DNA of 64,000 bases from the NCBI RefSeq assembly GCF_020509005.1, contig NC_063023.1, positions 1,426,001-1,490,000 of the forward strand, in the 5' to 3' direction. Numbering within the stretch: the stretch's first letter is position 1; each line of letters starts with the position of its first letter. The notes beneath the pieces are model-generated. The model searched no databases, was not told the DNA's origin, and worked only from the letters and a program-made list of their open reading frames with translations. Below, piece after piece: positions 53,301 through 61,767 of this stretch. This stretch comes from Fulvia fulva (Eukaryota; Ascomycota; Dothideomycetes; Mycosphaerellales; Mycosphaerellaceae). The position numbers and the translations under genes are program-made.

Positions 53301-56300
53301 TCAGGCTATCGCACTCTCGTCTACATCGTGTTTGGCTCCAGGCTTCTTCCCTTTCATCCACGCCCCCAACGCCCCGACATCAACACCGCCTTCCCTGCTG
53401 CTCCACTTGATCTCATACTCCTCACTTTCATCTTTAGACCTCCTTGTCCACCTAGTATCTTTCTCGATATCCCCTATCCCAGTTCCTATCCCTTCACCGT
53501 CTTTCCCCATATCAACCAAAGGCACCATGCTAACCCTACCATGCGCACACCCGAAAGGAAACACACGACCTCCCAAATCTGTAACGAGAGCTTCGCACTG
53601 GGAGAAAGACAGGAAATCATTGAACATGACTGCGCTTCGACATGAGCGGGACTGGAGGAGCGCAAGGAGTCTGGGTGGTAGGAGTGGTAGGATTTTGATC
53701 CAGTATGGCTCATTCCTCGCCAGCTCGTGTTCGCGTGACGCGGAGAGGGTACTGACGGCGTTGCGAGTGCCGTCATGGAGACTCCAGATTTCGGAGCGAA
53801 GGAGGTCGATGCAGATCGTTGGAAGTCTGGAACAACGTTCCGCGATGACGGTTGGGAGGTCTGTCACGACTAAGCGGTATTGTTGTTTTGCTGCATTGGT
53901 AGCGAGGGGCTGGGTGGGTTGGGAATTGTAATGGATACCGAAGAGGTTGAAGTGGGCCTGGTATTTCTGGAAGAGGGAGTGTTCCTGTGCTGAGATGATG
54001 TAGCGGAGAGTTTGGGCTTTGGTAGTCTCCAGCGCGATGTTCGTGGTTGCGACGACACCATCTTTAGTAAAGAGTGAACTGAGAAGCGATTCGAGAATAA
54101 CACGTTCGGAGGCGGCGTGTTGGTCGATCAGGACGAGCAGCGTGGAAGGAGCGGATGTGACGTGTGGGATCGTTGCTGATGCTGGCATTTTGCAGAGTAT
54201 GAATTTCCGATCGACTTGAGCGATGACCTGTGCGTGCTTGAGGGCTACCTTGGACAGCTTGGTGCCAGCCGCGTGAACGCTGGCTTGTACGGAAGTATGC
54301 AGGCCAGCAGCGCCACGAGCACAACAGTTGGCTTGATCTTCATGCTCGAGAAGGCCCGGCCCATCGATCGAGGCGACGGATATTTGCTCTTCCTGTCTGG
54401 ACACGAAGACAGGGTTGTTCCACTCTTTCAAGAAACCCGGGAGCCATTTAGCTTTCGTGGCCAAATCCTCCTTTGTGCCATCTTTCGCTGCAAGAGCTGC
54501 TCTTTTGGAGAGACTCAATGGCTTTCCAGTCGATGATAAGGCAGTGTTGATACCTGCACTCTGCCGTTTTGCCGAGTCAGTGTCAGCTCCCAAACTAGGC
54601 TGCTCGGGAGCCGATGTTGCAGGAAGTACGACGCCCGTCCTCGAATTCACCCGATACGGCTGCTTGCTGACCGGATCTCTCCAGGATACAATGTCCTCCC
54701 CGCCCATTTCTTCAGTATCCAGCAAGGTAGCAGCAGGAGCTGGACCAAGACCACTGTCCTCCTCGGCCTGAAGTATATCGGCATCGTCTAGACCACTAAA
54801 GTCGTCACTTGTTGGTGCAGGCTTATCATTTGGACTATGTCCCGTGGCAGCTACAACGTTGTTTTGATCTGTGCTCGAAGGCCGTAACATTGTACCTGAT
54901 GTTGGAATCCTGACGCTGTGCGCTTGTTGATCTGCATTCTCGAGACTGTTTGCTCGCAGCGGCTTGGAGCCAGGGTCATCGATCGTAGCTTGAGAACGAA
55001 CTGGGCTGCTTCGATCAACAGTATGGTGTGGTTGAGATCTTTCATCCGTAACCTCTGGCGCTCTCTTAGTGACTGAGAACGTCGGTCTATGGATACCATG
55101 CGGTTTGCCTTCCAGCCTGCCAGCACGTATGTGGCTTTGTAGCATTACATCGGCCTCGTGATCTTGTAGTGCTCTTGGCCTACTGGCCGCAGACGCATCG
55201 CCGGTGGATAGATCGACGATCTTTCTGCGCTTAGAAGTGGGCCGTAGTGCGTCGCGGTCCTGATTGATGAAACTCTGCTCAGGCACAGACGAGCTTTGAG
55301 ATACTGGACGACGACACGATAGAGTTCGTGAAGTAGAACCCGCAGACTGCCGTAGAGTCGAGTTTGATGCTACTGCTGGACGTTGCTGTAGTTCGTTCCG
55401 TCTTCTTCTACGTTTCCTGGGCCGGAAACCATGGCTATCGAGCCAGGCTGTGACAGATGCCTCGAGAATGTCAACCAAACTTTTCAGCGTGGCATCGTTG
55501 AGATTCTCGGCAGCTGATCCAGCACGCTGACCTGGCATGCGGAAAGCCAGCTGTATGCAATACATGGGAAAGCGATCTACGCCCTTTTGAGCTTGCAGCT
55601 GTTTCTCTGTGTATCCACTATTCGTCTCTTGGTCCTGACCGTTTCCAGCACTTTCGGGCCGTTCTTCTACGACACCAAAGCTACTGTTGGCAAAGACTTT
55701 GTTGACCGCATCGGGAAGCTCGTTGTTACCACTACCACTTCCGCAAGGGCTGATGCCCAGTGCCAGAAACTGGCATTGCTTTGTTGGAGCAGGATCAAGA
55801 CATATCATGCCTTTCAGAGCAATTGTAGGAGTAGAAGCCGATAGTGGCACCCATCGAGACGCAGATTCCGGCGGAGCCAGTCCGGCGTGAAACAGCATTG
55901 GCATATTATCACGTAGATCGAATTCGGTCTTTTTGCCAGAGAGCTGATTGAGGCTCTTCTCCGTGAGAGCCGACGCCACTCTAGGATGGTGACCAACGAT
56001 GTTCATAGCATTATGCTGTCCGCTCGAATCCCGAAGCTTGACTGCGCAAGGAAGAGGCCATGCGAGAAGAAGCGCAACAATGCCTCTTTTAAGTTCGTGT
56101 CTGTCTTTGTCGTGACTACCTTCGGCCACCAATGCACGCTGCTTGACACGAACCGGCATGTTGCCAAACAGGTCCCGCACTGATATGTTCGTACCATGAA
56201 GCCGACAAGTGCTGGGTAAGTTCACATTGTTTAGAGGAGCCATATATCGGGTGATGGTTTTGCCTTGGTGAAGGGCCAAGGTTGACGAATCGTGGTCGCC

Positions 56301-56759
56301 TGTCTGCATGGATGTAATGCTCAGCAACGACATTGCTGCTAGCTCAGCCAGGAAAGTGCCGTTCGAACCATGGAAAGTGGTAGTCGGGCTGGTTGACAAA
56401 GTTCCAACAGGAGCACGTTTCGAAGTACAGTACATCCTTCCAAGACCACCAATCTCGGCAAACTCTGCTCGGGGGATGCCGACGCCATCGTCGTTGATTG
56501 AACAGCCTCCTCGTCTCCAGTCAACCGAGATGTCAACTTCGCTTGATCTGGCGTCCAGACTGTTCTCCAGCAAGGCAAGCACCACGGCCTGCAAGCTGGT
56601 GATGTGTTTCGAGGAATGAATTTGTGAGATGGCTTCAGCACTCAGTGGCAAGATTCGATGTGGCGATGCTGATGATAATGGCGATGGTTGTGAAAATGGA
56701 GGCCGTGTAGGCTTTGACATGTCTTTCAAGGCGGCATGATCCTCTTTCTTCGACGACAT
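53301..56759 (-). CDS. MLH3: DNA mismatch repair protein Mlh3 (MutL family)
   Basis: Partner of Mlh1 in the MutL-gamma endonuclease that resolves meiotic crossovers and repairs some mismatches. Single exon; 1152 residues from the Met at 56759 (MSSKKEDH), while an ATG at 56846 would add 29. GHKL ATPase motifs are ordered: LLENSLDARSSEVDI, INDDGVGI, GSNGTFLAELA (family GFRGEAL) and HGTNISVRDLFGNMPVR. A long divergent, basic linker follows (RKRRRRRNELQQRP). The C-terminal endonuclease motif reads DQHAASERVILE, matching DQHAX2EX4E, so nuclease activity is expected. Then come SCRSAVMFND and FPFGCAHGRVSMVPL, the metal-binding parts of the same domain. The gene is transcribed divergently from the Ser-rich protein gene. 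Confidence 0.92.
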   Translation of the reverse strand: MSSKKEDHAALKDMSKPTRPPFSQPSPLSSASPHRILPLSAEAISQIHSSKHITSLQAVVLALLENSLDARSSEVDISVDWRRGGCSINDDGVGIPRAEFAEIGGLGRMYCTSKRAPVGTLSTSPTTTFHGSNGTFLAELAAMSLLSITSMQTGDHDSSTLALHQGKTITRYMAPLNNVNLPSTCRLHGTNISVRDLFGNMPVRVKQRALVAEGSHDKDRHELKRGIVALLLAWPLPCAVKLRDSSGQHNAMNIVGHHPRVASALTEKSLNQLSGKKTEFDLRDNMPMLFHAGLAPPESASRWVPLSASTPTIALKGMICLDPAPTKQCQFLALGISPCGSGSGNNELPDAVNKVFANSSFGVVEERPESAGNGQDQETNSGYTEKQLQAQKGVDRFPMYCIQLAFRMPGQRAGSAAENLNDATLKSLVDILEASVTAWLDSHGFRPRKRRRRRNELQQRPAVASNSTLRQSAGSTSRTLSCRRPVSQSSSVPEQSFINQDRDALRPTSKRRKIVDLSTGDASAASRPRALQDHEADVMLQSHIRAGRLEGKPHGIHRPTFSVTKRAPEVTDERSQPHHTVDRSSPVRSQATIDDPGSKPLRANSLENADQQAHSVRIPTSGTMLRPSSTDQNNVVAATGHSPNDKPAPTSDDFSGLDDADILQAEEDSGLGPAPAATLLDTEEMGGEDIVSWRDPVSKQPYRVNSRTGVVLPATSAPEQPSLGADTDSAKRQSAGINTALSSTGKPLSLSKRAALAAKDGTKEDLATKAKWLPGFLKEWNNPVFVSRQEEQISVASIDGPGLLEHEDQANCCARGAAGLHTSVQASVHAAGTKLSKVALKHAQVIAQVDRKFILCKMPASATIPHVTSAPSTLLVLIDQHAASERVILESLLSSLFTKDGVVATTNIALETTKAQTLRYIISAQEHSLFQKYQAHFNLFGIHYNSQPTQPLATNAAKQQYRLVVTDLPTVIAERCSRLPTICIDLLRSEIWSLHDGTRNAVSTLSASREHELARNEPYWIKILPLLPPRLLALLQSRSCRSAVMFNDFLSFSQCEALVTDLGGRVFPFGCAHGRVSMVPLVDMGKDGEGIGTGIGDIEKDTRWTRRSKDESEEYEIKWSSREGGVDVGALGAWMKGKKPGAKHDVDESAIA

Positions 56760-57289
56760 ATCTCCAAACTTTGTGCTAACATTTGGATAAGGATGTTGAC
56801 TTTGGGTGGCAAACGGAGAAGCCACGACCAGCCGATATAGTGTCAAGTGTTGTCAATGCAGATATGTCGGCTGAACAAGCGCCTTTCGCGATGAAGGGAC
56901 AGATTTCCCGAGTGTTGTATGTCAATGCAAGGAGGATATCGTCTTTTGTGAAAGAGAGCGTGGATAGGTCTTCCCACGTGAGCGACAGGGGTGTGGGTGG
57001 CTGCTTCCGCCCGGTGGCCCGCGTGGTTGCGTCTGACGCAGGGACTCGTGGGACTGGCCCGATAGGAAAGGCCAGCTCCTCGCTCGAAGCAGGAACGACC
57101 GTCGACGAGGGAGGAAGCTGCGTCGACTACCTACCTAGGTACTGTATCACCAACGCTCCGACACGCCCACACAGTCGCGACTCCGCACCGCCGCCATTCA
57201 CACTCCTGTGGCCATCTGATTGCCTGTTTGCTGCTCCATCAATTGCTACGCGCAGGCTTTCTTTGTCGACGAGACCCATTACTACGACG
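56760..57289. other. divergent promoter region, MLH3 / Ser-rich protein
   Basis: The plus-strand frame of the next gene is open through this stretch, but its composition (Cys, Trp, mixed) differs from the low-complexity protein downstream, so it is taken as 5' flank. Confidence 0.4.
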
Positions 57290-58750
57290 ATGGCTACTGC
57301 TGAGGTTGCGAGCAGACCTGCTGGTACGTCGATCCAACGCCATATCGAGCCAATGTGTTTTACGAGCCGCAGGGAGCGATTCGACCGCAAGACTGACACG
57401 CGAGCCGCAGACCACCCAATCAAGAAGAAGCCATTCGCGAACTTCATCCGCAAGCTAGGCATCAAGACCAACGACTCCGACAAGGCAAAGAGCAAAAAGG
57501 CGAATGGCAAGAAGAGCGTGAAGAACAACCCATATCCCGAGTCAGGACACCTGGCAGTGCAGCAGCAGGCGAGCCAGCCGTCCTTTGGCGAGTCGCAACA
57601 ACACACCTACAGCAGCTCGTTCGCATCACTCCCTGCTAGTAACGGGCAAGAGCATGGCAACAGCAACAAGAGCGGCGCACCCACGCTTGCCACCAATCCT
57701 GAGACCGTCAATAGCGATGGCGGTAACAGCAGGGCCGCAACGAATACCACAGGTGCTGGCGCGCTGAGCAGCATGGATGGCCAAGGCGCAAACAGCACTT
57801 TCAGCTCTCCAAATCAGAGCAACCACTCTCTCGCTACCACACTCACCACAATCCAGTCACAGGCCAATGCTGCAGGCGCACCAAATGCCGCTTCTGGCAG
57901 CAATTACTCGCACAATAATCAGAGCCAGGGCATGGGCACCTCGTTCAGCCATCAATACCCCGTGTCACCATCAGCGAACTCCGCTTTGACCGGCACCGCT
58001 TCAGCCATCCCTCGACATCTTACCACCGATGCCAACACACCAGCCACTTACAACTCAGCCACAGCGAACAATCTGCTGAGCGACAACGCGAGCATTTTGA
58101 CCTTGGCATCCTCCTCCAAGCGACGCAGACGCAGCATGGACACAGACGCCTCAGTACGAGCCATGGCACCCCAATCCGTCTTCGGCGGCAGCCGCGAGTC
58201 CCTTCCCCTCAGCGTCCTCAGCGGCACCATCACCAGCCCCGACGCTCCGCGCCAGTCCTACTCCCACGGCGTCTATGGCTCCGCCGCAGCCGAGCGTGCC
58301 TCCGTCTACTCCTCCGCAGGCCTTCGCGAGAACATGGTCTCCCCAGTACCACCAGGCTCCGAGCGCAACTCCTACTACGCCAAGCAATCTGATGCCAAAT
58401 CCCTCCGCTCTGTCAACAACCTCAAGGACGATGCTCGCTCTATCACGGGCATCTATCCTCGCTCGGAACTCGATAACCGCTCCTTGAACACTACCGGCGA
58501 TGTCGCCAGTCTGAGGAGCTTTGAGGCGAATAGCGGTTTCCAACACGCCCGGAATGGTAGTATCCCCGGAAGTATTGGGAATTTCACTTCGCCACCGAGC
58601 TTATTGAGGCAGGCTAGTACAAGCGGTGCTACGGCGCTTAGTATGGGAAGGACAGATAGTGATTGGCGTGAAGGCGATGACGAAGAGCCGACTGCTGTTG
58701 ATGTGGAAGAGCATCAGGATGGTGGTGAGGATGTGAAGAAGCATGGTTAG
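57290..58750 (+). CDS. conserved Ser/Asn-rich, mostly disordered fungal protein
   Basis: 486 residues from the Met at 57290 (MATAEVASRPAG); the frame is open upstream to 56783 but the composition changes there. The N-terminus has a basic segment (HPIKKKPFANFIRKLGIK, KSKKANGKKSVKN), then a long Ser/Asn/Gln/Thr-rich stretch. The best ordered part is NASILTLASSSKRRRRSMD followed by SVRAMAPQSVFGGSRESLPL and VYGSAAAERASVYSS. This block is well kept in ascomycete homologues that databases often label as polycystin-like channels, but I see no membrane segments, so that label is unsupported. The C-terminus is acidic. Function unknown; the basic cluster could be a nuclear localisation signal. Confidence 0.75.
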   Translation: MATAEVASRPAGTSIQRHIEPMCFTSRRERFDRKTDTRAADHPIKKKPFANFIRKLGIKTNDSDKAKSKKANGKKSVKNNPYPESGHLAVQQQASQPSFGESQQHTYSSSFASLPASNGQEHGNSNKSGAPTLATNPETVNSDGGNSRAATNTTGAGALSSMDGQGANSTFSSPNQSNHSLATTLTTIQSQANAAGAPNAASGSNYSHNNQSQGMGTSFSHQYPVSPSANSALTGTASAIPRHLTTDANTPATYNSATANNLLSDNASILTLASSSKRRRRSMDTDASVRAMAPQSVFGGSRESLPLSVLSGTITSPDAPRQSYSHGVYGSAAAERASVYSSAGLRENMVSPVPPGSERNSYYAKQSDAKSLRSVNNLKDDARSITGIYPRSELDNRSLNTTGDVASLRSFEANSGFQHARNGSIPGSIGNFTSPPSLLRQASTSGATALSMGRTDSDWREGDDEEPTAVDVEEHQDGGEDVKKHG

Positions 58751-59588
58751 GAACAGCCTTGTGTGGAGAAGCGCGGACGGGAGAAGGAGCAGAGTGACTA
58801 TTGGAGGAGGATGGTGTTATGCAATGCCACGTGGATGGCTTGGGATGAGGCGTATCAGGCGAAGATGGGGTGGCTGGAAGCGATATGCGCGGAGCAGCTG
58901 TGACGAGAGAGAAGTCATCATTCTTGCAGGCGACGGAGAAGAAAGTTCCGCTATTCATTTGGAGTCTCTACAAGTCTTTCAGATAGCACGATACCCCAAC
59001 GAATCAAGGTCGCTTTTCGGTTTTACCAGCGACCAGCCATGCATGGCACGGCAGCCTCATCGCTGCATAATCAACCCTTACCACAGGAAGCATTTCCTTG
59101 CCTTTCTTCCCTTACATTTTCGAGTGGGTTTAGGTTGGCAAGATTCGCATCTTTGCGCCGCATGGAATGAGGTGAGCTCTTCTTTTCGTTCCTTCTGCTC
59201 TTGGGACTCGCGTCTGTCCATGTTTGCCGCAGGGATATGTAGATGCTGAAGATGAGGAGAAGGCGGCGATGGGGATTGGTGTAGTCGAATGATGTGATGT
59301 GGTAGAGGAAGGTTTGGTGCGTATTATCTTGTGCACGGGGCTTACTGATGGTTAGAAGCAAAGCGTGGCTCAGGTGGAAGTCGCTGGAGGAGTTGAGGGA
59401 CTGGATGAAAGTTAGTCTTCACGAAACGCGCGATGGTCGGCATGGTGTGGCTGACTGGAGTGACGGTGGCATGGTGGCGGTGCGTGGAGTCAATTCGGTG
59501 CGAAGATGAAGAGACTTAACCGGCGATGGAGGGTGCATCAGAGAAAGGCCAATGGGATATGCCAGTCAAGCCTCCAGGATCATACTGT
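58751..59588. other. intergenic, nothing recognised
   Basis: About 840 bases of 3' flanking DNA between convergent genes; no coding signal. Confidence 0.4.
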
Positions 59589-59834
59589 TTATCGTCTCCC
59601 GTAAGATCTTATCATTGACACAGCCACTGTGGTCGAAAGAGTTTCTGAGTGAATAGCTTTGCACGTCTTCAGAAGCGCGGTATAGGGTTGTGAATGGGCG
59701 CGCTCCAGCTTGCAGGCACTTTCTGACACATCCCAAGCCGCGGTCAGCTCGATGCACTCCTCCTCTTGTAGCGAGAGCTGCCAGATAGAGTTGCGCAGTT
59801 CTGCTGCCAGTTTTCCGAGTCGAGAGTTGTCCAT
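59589..59834 (-). pseudogene. truncated copy of the adjacent F-box-like gene
   Basis: 81 codons starting MDNSRLGKLAAELRNSIW, matching the start of the neighbouring gene (MDNSRLGKLPAELRNKIS). It shares LLKTCKAIHSET with the neighbour's ISKTCKALYDET and then ends after an unrelated 14-residue tail. The shared N-terminus and same orientation show a tandem duplication. The remaining 110 or so residues of the full copy have no counterpart here. It could still be expressed as a short protein. Confidence 0.55.
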
Positions 59835-60061
59835 TGTGATGTTTTGATGCTGGGAGTGGGGAGTGGAGTTGTAGGGAAGCTGTCCAGATGGCGGATGCGG
59901 AGAAGTGGAGGGTAGTATCTGACGAGCTGGGTGTTGATGTATGATGTTTTCGGTGGTGTGTTGTAGTAGAAGGAAGGCGGGTGGAGGGCGCGAGATAAGC
60001 TGCGCGAATTGGGGCGCGCTTTCGGCATCTGCCGGTGCTAAGCATGTGATCGCGCCCCCAT

Positions 60062-60685
60062 TCACTTCTCAGCCGACAAGCGCTCACCCTGCTCCTTGAG
60101 TAGCGCCATGACCTCAAAGACCGATTCCTGGTTGTCATCAGAGATTACAGCGTGTGGAAAACCCTCGCTCTCCGTGTCTTCGAACTTATAGGCCATGTCC
60201 CACAGGCTCTTGTCAATGCCACTCGCCCGTATCTTGTCGTACGTCTCGAAGATCCATTGTGCGTACATGGCCCGTACAAGGTCGTACATGAGCTGGGTAT
60301 TGGATGCTGGAGCGGGGGCGGTTGGTGGCAGTGGTATGCACTCATTCATAGGGAGAGTGATCACAACATGAGGCTGCTTTTCGAGGTTGCGTCGGGCGGA
60401 AGCCTGAGACCCATGGAACGCGACCAAGAACTGGCGGCAGTCGCCCGGGGCCCGGGGGTCGATGGTGAAGGTGTTATGCGCGTAGAAAATTCCTCGAGTC
60501 TCGTCGTAGAGAGCCTTGCAAGTCTTTGAGATACCAAGAGGATGCTTCTCGCGTGCGTCCCGAGGAGCATGACAGATGCCTCGGCTGTCGTGTATGAGCT
60601 TGATAGGTTTGTCCTGGGATACAGCGAACATCGAAATCTTGTTGCGCAGCTCCGCAGGCAACTTGCCGAGTCGAGAGTTGTCCAT
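60062..60685 (-). CDS. small F-box-like / 2EXR-type protein
   Basis: 207 residues, single exon, starting MDNSRLGKLPAELRNKISMFAV, the short F-box-like LPxELR motif found at the start of many Dothideomycete small proteins. Then ISKTCKALYDETRGIFYAHNTFTID is the second conserved block of this group, usually followed, as here, by a less conserved C-terminal half (QLMYDLVRAMYAQWIFETYD). A truncated tandem copy lies 227 bases downstream on the same strand. Such families expand in fungi and are mostly uncharacterised. Confidence 0.7.
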   Translation of the reverse strand: MDNSRLGKLPAELRNKISMFAVSQDKPIKLIHDSRGICHAPRDAREKHPLGISKTCKALYDETRGIFYAHNTFTIDPRAPGDCRQFLVAFHGSQASARRNLEKQPHVVITLPMNECIPLPPTAPAPASNTQLMYDLVRAMYAQWIFETYDKIRASGIDKSLWDMAYKFEDTESEGFPHAVISDDNQESVFEVMALLKEQGERLSAEK

Positions 60686-61143
60686 CTCGGGTTGTGGTAT
60701 GCTGGCGTCAGTGTCCGAGCTGTAGGAGAGGCAGATAGCGCCAGGTAGGAGTCGTTGAGGAGTTGCGTGGAAGTTGGAAGGCGTATAGTGCTACTATCAG
60801 ATGGTTTGTTGTTTTTGTTAGAAACGTCGAAAGAGAGAAGAATTTGAAGCAGCTCGGCCCCCGAAAGCACCAAGTCACATGCTTCGAGCCGCGCTGTTCC
60901 GATGTAGGTGAATGTACGGGCCCTCGCTAACTTCCCCTTGTTCATGCACTTCGTCTATGACATGGGAGATCCGATTGAGTTCTCATAGGTGGCGCGGCAT
61001 GTGTGTGTCCGCCAGCCAACCACTCGGGCGTCTTCACTTCTGCAGCTCATCTGCCTGTGAACATCAACATTGATACCACGACCACCACTGCCCAAGCAAC
61101 GCGCAAGCAATAACCATCCTTGAAACGACTAGATCCTCGCCAA
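60686..61143. other. intergenic, nothing recognised
   Basis: Promoter side of the F-box-like gene and, on the other side, the flank of a doubtful small gene. No coding signal. Confidence 0.4.
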
Positions 61144-61144
61144 C

Positions 61145-61490
61145 ATGTTTCACTTCCAACCATTACACTTCTCCGATAGGAAGCGAGGTGACTACTAGAA
61201 GGTGGAGCGCCATGAACACGACAATAGAACCGAGATCCGCGACTTGCTGACGCAGAGATATGGCTGCCAAATTTCCTCCACGGCCTTCAACCCCACTCGC
61301 TTCAGATACCTCAGGTCTCGTGCCACGTGCACCAAGTCGTTTTGAAGGGCGAGGCACTTTTCAGCGGCGAAGAGACTTGAGTGCAGCCGGGTCAACGGCC
61401 TCGCAAGAGCAGGCGAAGAAGTACGCTACCGGCGAAGATGTTGACTTTGGTCTTGAAGAGCTGCCAGAGAGAGGCATGGCCGTGGTCTGA
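61145..61490 (+). CDS. possible small two-exon protein, doubtful
   Basis: The ORF at 61260-61490 (76 codons) reads MAAKFPPRPSTPLASDTSG, FEGRGTFQRRRD, then EDVDFGLEELPERGMAVV, with no recognised domain but protein-like wording. A possible first exon at 61145-61187 (MFHFQPLHFSDRKR, preceded by CCAAC) joins in frame if GTGACT ... CGCAGAG (about 61188-61256) is removed; the branch-like GCTGACGC is well placed but the donor is weak. Either form is small and Pro/Arg-rich. Confidence 0.3.
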
Positions 61491-61767
61491 AAGTGCGACT
61501 GTATCGGTACGACCTCGCCAGTGAGCCACACGCTAGCTAACTTTGTCACCTGCCCTCAGAACTGTATTACTGAGTGGCTGCGCGATAAGGCGACGGTCCG
61601 GGCAGATTCATGCCAGATACCACAGTATGCCAAGTAGGCTCGGTGATACTCCGCCCGAGAAGGCTGGAAAATAAAGCATTCTGTAAGCTCTACCATCTCT
61701 CTGCAGAATTCTATGCAAACCTGTGCAACGGCACACTCTATCCATCGCAATGCCCCTAAAAGGCCCC

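Noticed and set aside
56783..57289. N-terminal extension of the Ser-rich protein frame
   Set aside because: Composition changes sharply at 57290 and the stretch overlaps the 5' end of MLH3, so it is more likely the shared promoter.
57290..58750. Polycystin-like cation channel, a label used for homologues
   Set aside because: The protein is hydrophilic and low-complexity throughout, with no membrane-spanning segment.
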